DNA of 64,000 nucleotides from positions 434,001 through 498,000 of the forward strand of contig NZ_FOMD01000002.1 of assembly GCF_900112525.1 (NCBI RefSeq), in the 5' to 3' direction. This stretch comes from Klenkia taihuensis (lineage in GTDB: Bacteria > Actinomycetota > Actinomycetes > Mycobacteriales > Geodermatophilaceae). The notes under the pieces were generated by a model. That model had not been told where the DNA came from, made no database searches, and worked only from the letters and a program-made list of their open reading frames with translations. A program made the translations under genes and the position numbers. Each line of letters begins with the position of its first letter. Positions within the stretch are counted from its first letter, which is position 1. Positions 8,685-17,274 of this stretch are shown piece after piece.

Positions 8685-8815
8685 TCCCCCGGGTCCGCGC
8701 CCGGAGTTCGTGGGGCACGGCAGCCGCAGTGTCTGGCTCCCCCGAGGGGTCACAGTGGCGGGACCGCACCGGGATCGCACCGGTTTCCTCCGCACTGCCG
8801 TGGTTGGGCGCGACG
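8685..8815 (-). ncRNA. cobalamin riboswitch upstream of cobN
   Basis: Read on the minus strand this leader has the B12-element core: GGAAACCGGTGCGATCC, then CGGTCCCGCCACTGT (B12 box, 8753-8759 as cagtggc on the plus strand), then GAGCCAGACACTGC. A final hairpin at 8685-8706 (CTCCGGG paired with CCCGGGGG) covers the purine-rich stretch just before the cobN start. This suggests translational shut-off when cobalamin binds. The same platform sequence recurs in the second riboswitch at 49640-49780. Confidence 0.92.
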
Positions 8816-10552
8816 CTACCCGGCGGTGCTGGGCAGCTCGGGGACGGCGGACGGCCCGGCCTCCCGTGGGCGGGGCAGGTCCTCCGGGTGGGCGCGCAGC
8901 GCGATGAGCGCCACGTCGTCCTCCGGGTGCCGCGGCACGGTGGCCAGCACCCGGTCGCACAGCTCCTCCAGGCCCACCCCGGCCCGCACCAGCCGGCCCA
9001 CGGTCTGCACCAGCGTGGCCGTGCCGGCGTCCAGGTCGCTGCCGCGCCGCTCGACCAGGCCGTCGGTGTGCAGCAGCACCGTGCTGCCCGGGACCAGCGG
9101 GACCTCGTGGTCGTGCCGGTCGGCGGTGTGGTCGACGCCGACCAGCAGGTCCCGGCCCTCCAGCAGCACGACCTCGCCGTCGCCGTCCACGAGCAGGGGC
9201 GAGGGGTGGCCGGCGTTGGACCAGCGCAGCACCCGGCCGGCGCCGGCCTGCTCCACCCGGGCCACGAGCACGGTGGCCAGGGTGCCGACGTCGAGGCCGG
9301 TGACCGCGCGGTCCAGGGTGGTCAGCACCTGCGCCGGCGTGCCGCCCGAGGCCCACACGATGCCGCGCAGCAGGTTGCGCAGCTGGCCCATCGCGGCCGC
9401 GGCCTCCCGGTCGTGGCCGGTGACGTCGCCGATGACCAGGTGGGTGGCGCCGTCGGGGCCGAGGAAGGCGTCGTACCAGTCGCCGCCGACCTGCGCCTCG
9501 GCCGCGGCCGGCAGGTACCGCGGGACGACGTGCAGGTGGTCGGGCTCCGGCGGCGCGGTCAGCAGCGAGCGCTGCAGCGTCTCGGCCAGCCGGGCCACCG
9601 CCGACGCCGCCTCGGCCGCCGCGTCGGCGGAGGCGATCCGGGTGATCGTCTGCGCGGTCAGCGCACCGAGGGCGCCGACGAACTCCCGGTCGGCCGGCCG
9701 CCAGTGCCGGTCGGTCCGCTGGCCCAGGGCGAGGGACCCGATCAGCCGCCGCGACGAGCGCAGCGGCACCGAGCAGCCCGAGCGCACGCCCGACCGGCGC
9801 CAGACGCCGACCCCGCCGGGGAACTGCGCGGCCGCGGCCTCGAGGTCGGGGACGAAGTGCGACCGGCCGTGGACCGCGGAGTCGACCATCGGGAGCGGGA
9901 AGTCGGCGGGCAGCCGCCGGACGGTGTCCACCGTGGCGGCGTCCAGCGGGGCGTCGACGTAGGTGGTCACCGCCGAGCCGTCCTCCTCGGTCAGGCAGAG
10001 GATGACCCCGGTGGTGCCGAGCGTGGCGGCCGCGTGCCGGGTGACCACGGCCAGGGCGCCGCCCACGGTCTCGACCCGGCCCAGCTCCTCGGCGACGGTG
10101 ACCAGACCCGCCATCCGGGTCGCGTCGGCGAACTGCTGCTGCGCCGCCTCGCGGCCGTCGGTGACGTCGACGTTGGTGCCGACCATGCGCACCGGCGCGC
10201 CGGCGCCGTCCAGGAGCACCCGGCCCAGCGCGGCGACCCACCGCACCGCGCCGTCGGGGTGCACCACCCGGAACTCCACGTCGAGCAGGTCCCCGCCGAC
10301 GATCGCCTCGTCGAGCGCGCCCTGCACGACCGGCCGGTCGTCGGGGTGGATGGCCAGGTCGATGTCGGCGACGGTGCCGGTGAGCTCCACGCCGGTCAGG
10401 CCGAAGATCGCCCGGCTGCGGTCGTCCCAGACCAGCTCGTCGGTGTGCAGGTCCCAGTCCCACAGGCCCAGGCCCGCGGCGTCGGTCGCCACGGCGAGCC
10501 GGGCCAGGAGCACGTCCCGGTCGCCGTCGCCCTCACCACGCGTCGTGGCCAC
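8816..10552 (-). CDS. PAS/GAF-regulated PP2C (SpoIIE-type) serine/threonine phosphatase
   Basis: 578 residues from the GTG at 10552. Order: a PAS domain (GLWDWDLHTDELVW through FRVVHPDGAVRWV and a PAC-like end), a GAF-like domain (about residues 150-310) and a C-terminal SpoIIE phosphatase domain with GGDWYDAFLG, VIGDVTGHDREAAAAMG, NAGHPSPLLV, LLHTDGLVERRG and DDVALIAL. Such proteins usually sense signals and dephosphorylate anti-sigma-factor antagonists. An in-frame GTG at 10651 would add 33 residues without homology, and neither start has a strong ribosome site. It ends at the edge of the cobN riboswitch and is unlikely to be part of B12 metabolism. Confidence 0.88.
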   Translation of the reverse strand: MATTRGEGDGDRDVLLARLAVATDAAGLGLWDWDLHTDELVWDDRSRAIFGLTGVELTGTVADIDLAIHPDDRPVVQGALDEAIVGGDLLDVEFRVVHPDGAVRWVAALGRVLLDGAGAPVRMVGTNVDVTDGREAAQQQFADATRMAGLVTVAEELGRVETVGGALAVVTRHAAATLGTTGVILCLTEEDGSAVTTYVDAPLDAATVDTVRRLPADFPLPMVDSAVHGRSHFVPDLEAAAAQFPGGVGVWRRSGVRSGCSVPLRSSRRLIGSLALGQRTDRHWRPADREFVGALGALTAQTITRIASADAAAEAASAVARLAETLQRSLLTAPPEPDHLHVVPRYLPAAAEAQVGGDWYDAFLGPDGATHLVIGDVTGHDREAAAAMGQLRNLLRGIVWASGGTPAQVLTTLDRAVTGLDVGTLATVLVARVEQAGAGRVLRWSNAGHPSPLLVDGDGEVVLLEGRDLLVGVDHTADRHDHEVPLVPGSTVLLHTDGLVERRGSDLDAGTATLVQTVGRLVRAGVGLEELCDRVLATVPRHPEDDVALIALRAHPEDLPRPREAGPSAVPELPSTAG

Positions 10553-10565
10553 GTCGGCAGTATGC

Positions 10566-10610
10566 GGTACCCCACCGGCGGATCTCCACGGAACCGGCCG
10601 GTGGAGTACC
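10566..10610. other. hairpin in the divergent intergenic region
   Basis: GGTACCCCACCGGC (10566-10579) can pair with GCCGGTGGAGTACC (10597-10610) with one mismatch and a 17-base loop. It lies between the start of the PP2C phosphatase gene and the wall-protein gene, so it could be an operator or a leader structure. I see no known RNA family in it. Confidence 0.4.
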
Positions 10611-10692
10611 GGAAGTTCTCCTCGCGGAACCAGGAGGGCCGCACCCTGCACCGCGGCCCCGTCCCGTGGTCAACCCGGCCCGGGTCCTGCCG

Positions 10693-12233
10693 ATGACCAC
10701 GGCACGAGGCGTCTGCTGTCGACCCTGCTGGCCCTGCTCCTCGGCACCGCTGCGGTCGCCCTGGGCGCCGGCACCGCCCAGGCCGCGCCGTCGGAGGGCA
10801 CCCGTGACACCGCCTTCGCCCCGATCGGCATCGGTGGCCTGGTGCTCGACGCCGTCCTCGACCCCCAGGGCCGCCTCGTCGTCGTCGGCGGTCTGACCAG
10901 CGCGGAGGGCGTCAGCCGCAACGGCATCGCCCGCTACCTGCCCGACGGCACGCTGGACACCACCTTCACGACCACCGGGAGCGGGTTCGACGGCGCCGTG
11001 TCCAGCGTGGCGGTGGACAGCACCGGCAGGGTCCTCGTCGGCGGCAACTTCACCCACTACGACGGCGTCCCCGCCCCCCGCATCGCCCGCCTCACCCCCA
11101 CCGGCGCCCTCGACACCACCTTCACCACCGGGAGCGGGTTCGACGGCAGCGCGTTCTACCCGGCGATCGACAGCACCGGCAGGATCGTCGTCGCCGGCGA
11201 CTTCACCACCTACGGCGGCGCCCCCGCCCGCCAGGTCGCCCGTCTCAGCAGCACCGGCGCCCTCGACACCACCTTCACCACGGGCAGCGGCGTCGACGAC
11301 GACATCTACGACCTGGCGATCGACAGCACCGACGAGGTCCTCGTCGGTGGCAGGTTCACCACCTACGACGGCGTGCCCACCCCGCACCTCGCCCGCCTGA
11401 CCACCACCGGCGCGCTCGACACCACCCTCCGCACCGGCACCGGTCCCGACGCCGGCGTGAACGTCGTGGTGAGCGGTACCGACGGCGACGTCTACGTCCT
11501 CGGTGACTTCACGACCTACGACGGAGCGACCGCGAACCGGGTCCTCCGGCTGGCTGCGGCTCCGGAGTCCCTGACCTACGACCCCAACGGCGGCACCGGC
11601 ACCGTCCCGGCCACCCAGACCGCGCGCACCGGCGGCACGGTCACCGTCGCCGACGGCACCGGGCTCACCCGCGCCGGCTACAGGTTCAGCGGCTGGAACA
11701 CCGCCGCCGACGGCAGCGGCACCGCCAGGGCCGCCGGCGCCACGACCACCCTCACCGCCAGCGTCACCCTCTACGCCCAGTGGGCCGCCGTCCCCACCAC
11801 CGACCCCGTCCCGGGTGCGGGCGCCGCCTCGATCACCCTGGTCGGCGGCGCCGGCAGCGTGGCCGCCCGTGCGCCCTTCACGGTGGCGGCCACCGGCCTC
11901 GAGCCCGGCAGCACCTACACCGTCACCCTGCACTCCACCCCGGTCGTCCTGCTCACCGGGTCCGCGCCCGCGGACGGCACCGTGCAGGTCAGTGCCACCC
12001 TCCCCGCGCACGTCCCCGCCGGCGCCCACCGTCTCGTCCTCGAGGCCACCGCCGCCGACGGCACCCCCCTGCTCGTCGAGACCGCGTTCACCGTCGACGC
12101 CGACGGGCGGATCACCACCGGCGCCCTCGCCGCCACCGGCGACGACACCGCCCTCCCCCTCACCGCCCTGGGCACCGTCCTCCTGCTGGCCGGCACCGGC
12201 GCCGTCCTGGTCGGCCGCCGCCGCCAGCACTGA
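10693..12233 (+). CDS. secreted delta-60-repeat protein with LAxTG wall-sorting signal; N-terminal frameshift suspected
   Basis: About 510 residues. A signal peptide core (LLSTLLALLLGTAAVALG, ending AQAAP) is followed by four to five delta-60 repeats (PDGTLDTTF-type units, a propeller-like fold), one InlB/Listeria-Bacteroides repeat (YDPNGGTGTVP to TLYAQW), an Ig-like domain, and a C-terminal LAATG with hydrophobic span and GRRRQH tail. That is a class E sortase signal. The only good start, ATG 10693, is in the +1 frame relative to the signal peptide. One base is missing around 10705-10709, or initiation is non-standard. Without a fix the next in-frame start would be the GTG at 10842, which loses the signal peptide. 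Confidence 0.75.
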
Positions 12234-12238
12234 CCCCC

Positions 12239-12281
12239 GCACGCGGGCCCCGGAACCACCGCGGTCCCGGGGCCCGCGTGC
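12239..12281. terminator. bidirectional hairpin terminator
   Basis: A perfect 15-base stem: GCACGCGGGCCCCGG (12239-12253) and its complement (12267-12281), with a 13-base loop. It lies exactly between the convergent stops of the wall protein and the acyl-CoA ligase. There is no U-tract, as is common in high-GC actinobacteria. Confidence 0.8.
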
Positions 12282-12282
12282 G

Positions 12283-13938
12283 TCAGTTCCGGGCGCGCAG
12301 CTCGCGCCGGAGGATCTTGCCGGTGGTGGTCTTGGGGAGTTCCTCGACCACCTCGACGTGGCGCGGGTACTTGTAGGCGGCCATCCGCTCCTTGGCCCAG
12401 GCGATGACCTCGTCGGGGTCCACGGTGGCCCCCGGCTTGGTCGAGACGTAGGCCTTCACCGTCTCGCCGCGCACCTCGTCGGGGATGCCGACCACGGCGA
12501 CCTCGCGGACGGCGGGGTGCCCGTAGAGCACGTCCTCCACCTCGCGCGGCCACACCTTGTAGCCGGCCGCGTTGATCATGTCCTTCTTGCGGTCGACCAG
12601 GAAGAACCAGCCCTGGGCGTCCATGAACCCGACGTCGCCGGTGCGCAGCTCACCGCCGGGGATGGACTCCGCGGTGGCGTCGGGCCGCTCCCAGTAGCCG
12701 GGCACGACCTGGGGACCTGCGGTGGCGAACTCCCCCACCTCGCCGACCGGCACCTCCTCGCCGTCCTCGCCGAGCACCCGGACCACGGTGTCGTAGACCG
12801 GCACCCCGACGCTCAGCGCGCCGGAGTTCTCGTCGACCGGGGCCTTCACGCCCATCGGCACGCCGTGCGAGGGGCTGTTGGTCTCGGTGAGCCCGTAGAT
12901 GTTGTGCACGTAGACGCCGAGCTTCTCCTCCAGCTGGTCGGTCACCGCCGGCGCGATCGGCGCGCCGCCGGAGTAGACCGCCCGCAGCGAGGAGAAGTCC
13001 TCCCGGGTGGCGCCCTCGGCGTTGCCCAGCGCGATGAACACCGCGATGGCGCCGACGGTGAAGGTCGGCCGGTGCTCCCGGATGGCCTCGAGCACCACGT
13101 CGGGGTGGAACCGGTGCGCGATGACCAGCGGGCAGCCGACCAGCACGGCGATGGCCACGTGCCCGATCAGCCCGGTGATGTGGAACAGCGGGGCCACGCC
13201 GAGCACCACGTCGTCCGGGCCCAGCCGCATCCACTCGCGGTAGGTGTAGGCGTTGAACGTCATGGTCGAGTGCGTGTTCATCGCACCCTTGGGCCGGCCG
13301 GTGGTGCCCGAGGTGTAGGTCAGCACCCCGATGTCGTCGCCGGACAGCTCCACCGGCGGCGGCTGCTGACCGGCGAACCGGGCGACCAGCTCGTCGAGGT
13401 CGGTGGTGCCCTCCGGGGTGGACTTCGTCGTCCCGTCGAACAGCCGGGGGTCGGCACGGGTCTGGTGGTCCAGCCCCGAGCAGGTGATGACCGTGCGGAC
13501 CTGCGTCCCCGGCAGCACGCCGCGGGCCACGGTGTCGTACAGCTCGTCCAGGCACAGCAGCGCCGTGGCCCCGGAGTCGGTGAGCAGGTAGGTCAGCTCG
13601 GCGGCCTTGTTCATCGGGTTGATCGCGACCGCGGCCCCGCCGGCCTTCCACGCGCCGAGCAGCCCGATGACGAAGGCCGGGTCGTTCTGCACGTAGAGGC
13701 CCATCCGGTCGCCGTGGGCGAAACCGCCCTCCAGCAGCCCCAGGGCGAGGGCGTCGGAGGCGGCGTCGAGGTCGGCGTAGGTCAGCGAGCCGTCGAAGTA
13801 CCTGATCGCGACCGCGTCGGGGGTCGCTCCCACCGTGGCCCGGAAGACGTCGAGCAGCGTGGCGTGCTCGGGCGTGATCGAGGCCGGCTGACCCTCCCCG
13901 TAGAGGGCCAGCCACGGCTTGTCGGTGTAGACGCTCAC
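12283..13938 (-). CDS. acyl-CoA synthetase (AMP-binding, class I adenylate-forming)
   Basis: 551 residues. It activates a carboxylic acid to an acyl-adenylate and then a CoA thioester. The ATP loop YTSGTTGRPKGA, the core YGLTETNSPSH, the hinge region DVGFMDAQGWFFLVDRKKDM and the C-terminal catalytic Lys in KTTTGKILRREL are all present, so it should be active. The substrate (fatty or aromatic acid) cannot be told. The GTG start overlaps the stop of the cyclase-family gene in GTGA, so the two are translationally coupled. An acyl-CoA dehydrogenase and a regulator nearby suggest a catabolic unit. Confidence 0.92.
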   Translation of the reverse strand: MSVYTDKPWLALYGEGQPASITPEHATLLDVFRATVGATPDAVAIRYFDGSLTYADLDAASDALALGLLEGGFAHGDRMGLYVQNDPAFVIGLLGAWKAGGAAVAINPMNKAAELTYLLTDSGATALLCLDELYDTVARGVLPGTQVRTVITCSGLDHQTRADPRLFDGTTKSTPEGTTDLDELVARFAGQQPPPVELSGDDIGVLTYTSGTTGRPKGAMNTHSTMTFNAYTYREWMRLGPDDVVLGVAPLFHITGLIGHVAIAVLVGCPLVIAHRFHPDVVLEAIREHRPTFTVGAIAVFIALGNAEGATREDFSSLRAVYSGGAPIAPAVTDQLEEKLGVYVHNIYGLTETNSPSHGVPMGVKAPVDENSGALSVGVPVYDTVVRVLGEDGEEVPVGEVGEFATAGPQVVPGYWERPDATAESIPGGELRTGDVGFMDAQGWFFLVDRKKDMINAAGYKVWPREVEDVLYGHPAVREVAVVGIPDEVRGETVKAYVSTKPGATVDPDEVIAWAKERMAAYKYPRHVEVVEELPKTTTGKILRRELRARN

Positions 13939-14903
13939 TTGATCGCCAGGGGGTTCACCGGCGACCCCGAGCCCAGGTGCACCTTGAGCGGGGCGGCGGC
14001 GTAGAGGAACGTGTACTGGCCGTCCTCGGCGCAGCTGTCGGCGAGGGTCTCCAGGTCGGCGATCTCGGTGAGGGTGACCCCGAGGTTGCGCATCAGCGCG
14101 CTGTGCAGCGGCAGCGCCGTCCCGTTGTTGGGGTCGAAGGTGACCTCGTTGGCGATCGTGTCGGTGACCAGGTTGGGGATCTCCATCTCCTGGAACCACT
14201 GCACCAGCTCGGGGCTGTACACCAGGCCCGGCTCGCAGAAGCCCTCGTAGAACGCCTCGCCCTGGTCGTGGAACAGCTGCAGGAAGTTGGTCCGGATCAC
14301 CAGCACGTCGCGCTTCTGGATCTCCGCACCCTGCGCCCGCGCGCACTCCTCGAGGTCGGTGTGGGTGAAGGTCTCGGCCTTGTCCAGCGTCCGCTTGCCG
14401 CGGAAGCGGGCCATGTCCAGCAGGATGCCGCGACCGACCACGCCCTTCTGCGCGATCGGCTCGACGCTGGCCTTCTGCAGGCCGCCGACGGTGGTGCGGG
14501 CGTCGTAGCCGTTCCAGATCTTGCCGCCGTACCAGACGTGGCCCAGCGCGTCGTACTGCGTGGAGCCCTGCAGGAACGCGTTGATCTTGTCGTCGGCGTA
14601 GTGCAGGCCGCCGGGGTAGGACGGGGCGTCGGAGCCGTCCCAGCTGGACTCGTCGAGGATCTGCGTGCGCTCCGCCGGGGTGCGACCGGGCCACACCGGG
14701 TCGCCCTTCGGGTCACCGATCAGGCGCTGCAGCGTGTGCACCTCGCCCTTCTTCACGTGCGCGATGCCGCGCAGCACCTCGTCGGCGGTGAGGTAGTTCA
14801 GCGCGCCCACCTCGTCGTCGGGGCCCCACTTGCCCCAGTTGGTCGGCGAGTCGGCGAGCAGGTCGGTCAGGTCGGGGACCTCGGGCTTCTCGGTGCTGGT
14901 CAT
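13935..14903 (-). CDS. cyclase-family (kynurenine formamidase-like) metal-dependent hydrolase
   Basis: 322 residues. This COG1878 family contains kynurenine formamidase, isatin hydrolase and polyketide cyclase relatives. Metal ligands are expected around QGSTQYDALGHVWYGG (Gln-x-x-T-x-x-D-x-x-x-H), which is visible near residue 115. GVVGRGILLDM and DVLVIRTNF are also family-like. The longer N-terminus (WGKWGPDDEVGALNYLT) is typical of the subgroup found in catabolic clusters. ATG is preceded by GAGGAGAC, a good ribosome site. It heads an operon with the acyl-CoA ligase and has a strong palindrome upstream (14937-14956). Confidence 0.88.
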   Translation of the reverse strand: MTSTEKPEVPDLTDLLADSPTNWGKWGPDDEVGALNYLTADEVLRGIAHVKKGEVHTLQRLIGDPKGDPVWPGRTPAERTQILDESSWDGSDAPSYPGGLHYADDKINAFLQGSTQYDALGHVWYGGKIWNGYDARTTVGGLQKASVEPIAQKGVVGRGILLDMARFRGKRTLDKAETFTHTDLEECARAQGAEIQKRDVLVIRTNFLQLFHDQGEAFYEGFCEPGLVYSPELVQWFQEMEIPNLVTDTIANEVTFDPNNGTALPLHSALMRNLGVTLTEIADLETLADSCAEDGQYTFLYAAAPLKVHLGSGSPVNPLAIK

Positions 14904-14936
14904 GTCGTCTCCTCGTCGAGCGGCAGGGACCCGCAC

Positions 14937-14956
14937 GACCGGACGCTCGTCCGGTC
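14937..14956. promoter_or_regulatory. operator-like palindrome upstream of the cyclase/ligase operon
   Basis: GACCGGACG-CT-CGTCCGGTC is a perfect inverted repeat of 9-base arms with a 2-base spacer, about 34 bases before the cyclase start. The size and symmetry fit a TetR-family dimer site. The XRE-TetR gene next door (14983-15879) is the natural candidate binder, which is inference. Confidence 0.55.
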
Positions 14957-14982
14957 CGCGCTGGCGTGCAGGATGATGCAGG

Positions 14983-15879
14983 TCACAGGCGAGGGGGGTC
15001 AAGGTCGTCGCCACGGTCGCGCAACGCTGCCCCGCCGAGCAGCCGCAGGGCGTAGTCGACGTACTGCTCGGCGACGTCCTCGGGCGTCAGCGGGCCGTCC
15101 GGCCGGAACCACTGCGGGATCGCGGTGCACAGCGTGACGACGGCGCGGGCGGCCGCCCGGGGGTCGCCGACCGACAGCTGACCCGCGGCGACCGCGGCGG
15201 CCACCTCCTCGTCGACGGCCTGCTGCTGGGCGCGGCGGACCGCGGCCACCCGCTGGTAGTCGGCGAGGGCGAGGCTGCGCATCTCGCTGGCCCCGAGGAA
15301 CGCGGTGGCCCGCCGGTGGGAGTGGAACAGCGCCAGGCACTCGACCAGCAACGCGACCCGCTGCACCGGGTCGGCACCCTCCGCGCGGGCGGCGCGGACC
15401 CGGGTGTCGAGGTCGGCCATCGTGCGGTCGAGCAGCGCGACGAGCATGTCGTACTTGCTCTCGTAGTAGTGGTAGAGACCGGAGACCGACAACCCCGCGC
15501 GCGCGGCGATCGTGCGGATGGTGGAGCCGTGGTAGCCGACCTCGACGAACCCGACCAGGGCCGCGGTCAGCGCCGGGTCCAGCTGCAGCGGTCCGTAGTG
15601 CCGCCAGTCGCCGTCGGCGGGTGCCGGCGGGCCGGGGGCCGGCAGCCCGGTGAGGACGTCGGGGCCCGGACCGCGGCCGTCGGGGTCGAACACCCGGGCC
15701 ACCGGGACGCCGAGCAGCTCGGCGATGGCCGCCACCCGGACGGCGCTGACCCCCGTGTGGCCGTTCTCCACCGCGCTCAGCGTCGCCGGGCTGACGCCGA
15801 GGCCGGCCGCCAGCGCGCGCAGGCTGATCCCGCGCGCGGTGCGCAGCCGCCGGATCGAGGCCCCGATGCCCGCCGCCAC
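14983..15879 (-). CDS. transcriptional regulator with fused XRE and TetR DNA-binding domains
   Basis: 298 residues. Residues 5-62 are an XRE/HTH_3 domain (RRLRTARGISLRALAAGLGV, then SPATLSAVENG). A Gly/Pro linker follows. Residues 103-150 are a TetR HTH (GSTIRTIAARAGLSVSGLYH, then YYESKYDMLVALL), and the rest is a TetR ligand-binding domain. It most likely represses the neighbouring acyl-CoA ligase/cyclase operon and the divergent acyl-CoA dehydrogenase, with an acyl-CoA as effector (inference from context). Two different HTH domains in one chain is uncommon but known in actinobacteria. Confidence 0.88.
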   Translation of the reverse strand: MAAGIGASIRRLRTARGISLRALAAGLGVSPATLSAVENGHTGVSAVRVAAIAELLGVPVARVFDPDGRGPGPDVLTGLPAPGPPAPADGDWRHYGPLQLDPALTAALVGFVEVGYHGSTIRTIAARAGLSVSGLYHYYESKYDMLVALLDRTMADLDTRVRAARAEGADPVQRVALLVECLALFHSHRRATAFLGASEMRSLALADYQRVAAVRRAQQQAVDEEVAAAVAAGQLSVGDPRAAARAVVTLCTAIPQWFRPDGPLTPEDVAEQYVDYALRLLGGAALRDRGDDLDPPRL

Positions 15880-15916
15880 GTCGCCCTCCTCGCCCGGGAC
15901 CGTCGGACCCCGCTGC

Positions 15917-15945
15917 TAGCGTGCCGCCACCGTGCAGCGGCGCAC
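15917..15945 (+). promoter_or_regulatory. candidate promoter and operator of the acyl-CoA dehydrogenase gene
   Basis: TAGCGT (15917-15922) fits a -10 box. An imperfect inverted repeat, GTGCCGC (15921-15927) and GCGGCGCAC (37-45 of the same line), overlaps it. It sits in the 86-base gap between the divergent XRE-TetR regulator and the dehydrogenase, where a repressor site is expected. Confidence 0.3.
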
Positions 15946-15964
15946 GTGTTCAGGAAGGCTGATC

Positions 15965-17200
15965 ATGACCCACTCCCTCGCCACCCCGTCAAGCCGTGCG
16001 ACCGAGCTGCACGCCCGGATGGTGGACTTCCTGCGCGACCAGGTGCTGCCCGCCGAGGCGGAGTACGAGCAGTCCCGCCGCGAGGCCGGCCCGCACGGGC
16101 ACGACGTGCCCCCGGTGGTGGAGAGGCTCAAGACCGAGGCGAAGGCGCAGGGGCTGTGGAACCTGTTCCTGCCCAGCGAGTCCGGGCTGACCCAGCTGGA
16201 GTACGCGCCGCTGGCCGAGCTGACCGGCTGGAGCCTGGACCTCTTCCCCGAGGCCACCAACTGCGCGGCGCCCGACACCGGGAACATGGAGCTGCTGCAC
16301 CTGCTCGGCACGCCCGAGCAGAAGCAGCAGTGGCTCGAACCCCTGCTGGCCGGGGAGATCCGCTCCGCGTTCGCCATGACCGAGCCCGCGGTGGCCAGCA
16401 GCGACGCCACCAACATCGAGACCCGCATCGAGCGCGACGGCGGCGACTACGTGGTCAACGGCCGCAAGTGGTGGACCTCGGGCGTGCTCGACCCGCGGTG
16501 CGCCGTCCTGGTGGTCATGGGCAAGACCGACCCGCAGGCCCCCACGCACCGGCAGCAGTCGATGCTGGTCGTGCCGCGCGACACCCCGGGCATCACCGTC
16601 GAGCGCGACCTGCCGGTCTTCGGCCAGCACGACCAGCACGGGCACGGCGTGGTGCGCTTCGACGACGTCCGGGTCCCGGTGTCGGCGGTGATCGGCGAGG
16701 AGGGCGGCGGGTTCGCCGCCGCGCAGGCCCGGCTCGGGCCCGGTCGCATCCACCACTGCATGCGCGCCCTGGGGGCGGCCGAGCGGGCCCTGGCGATGAT
16801 GGTCGCCCGGGTGCGGGAGCGGGTCGCGTTCGGCAGGCCGCTGGCCGAGCAGGGCGTGGTGCAGCACCAGATCGCCGAGAGCCGCATCGAGCTCGACCAG
16901 GCCCGGCTGATCTGCCACCAGGCCTGCCAGGTCATCGACACGGAGGGCAACAAGGCGGCCAAGGACCTGGTCGCGATGGCCAAGGTCGCGGTGCCGCGGG
17001 CGGCGTCCTCGGTGATCGACCGGGCCATCCAGACCCACGGCGGCGCGGGGGTCACCGACGTCACCCCGCTGGCCGCGATGGCCGGCTGGCACCGGGCGAT
17101 GCGGCTGTTCGACGGGCCCGACGAGGTGCACCTGCGGTCGCTGGCCAGGAGCGAGCTGGGCCGCGAGCCCCTGGTCCCGCTGGCCCGGGTCACCGTCTGA
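15965..17200 (+). CDS. acyl-CoA dehydrogenase family protein
   Basis: 411 residues, a full-length FAD-dependent acyl-CoA dehydrogenase. [16 protein letters not shown] and [12 protein letters not shown] are the flavin-binding and family signature regions. [19 protein letters not shown] and [10 protein letters not shown] are typical of the C-terminal helical domain. It introduces a 2,3 double bond into an acyl-CoA. The ATG at 15965 has AGGAAGG upstream; an in-frame GTG at 15932 would add 11 residues and could be used on a leaderless message. It is divergent from the XRE-TetR regulator and probably acts with the acyl-CoA ligase at 12283. Confidence 0.93.
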   Translation: MTHSLATPSSRATELHARMVDFLRDQVLPAEAEYEQSRREAGPHGHDVPPVVERLKTEAKAQGLWNLFLPSESGLTQLEYAPLAELTGWSLDLFPEATNCAAPDTGNMELLHLLGTPEQKQQWLEPLLAGEIRSAFAMTEPAVASSDATNIETRIERDGGDYVVNGRKWWTSGVLDPRCAVLVVMGKTDPQAPTHRQQSMLVVPRDTPGITVERDLPVFGQHDQHGHGVVRFDDVRVPVSAVIGEEGGGFAAAQARLGPGRIHHCMRALGAAERALAMMVARVRERVAFGRPLAEQGVVQHQIAESRIELDQARLICHQACQVIDTEGNKAAKDLVAMAKVAVPRAASSVIDRAIQTHGGAGVTDVTPLAAMAGWHRAMRLFDGPDEVHLRSLARSELGREPLVPLARVTV

Positions 17201-17274
17201 GGGTCGCGTCGACGGTTTGCCGGATCGGCACGGATCGTTGCGGTACCGGCGCGGTGGGCCGCATCGTCGTCGGC

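Noticed and set aside
8676-10463. Open frame continuing upstream of cobN for another ~600 codons
   Set aside because: It runs through the riboswitch and antisense to the SpoIIE phosphatase gene; composition is Arg/Gly/Pro-rich shadow coding typical of high-GC DNA.
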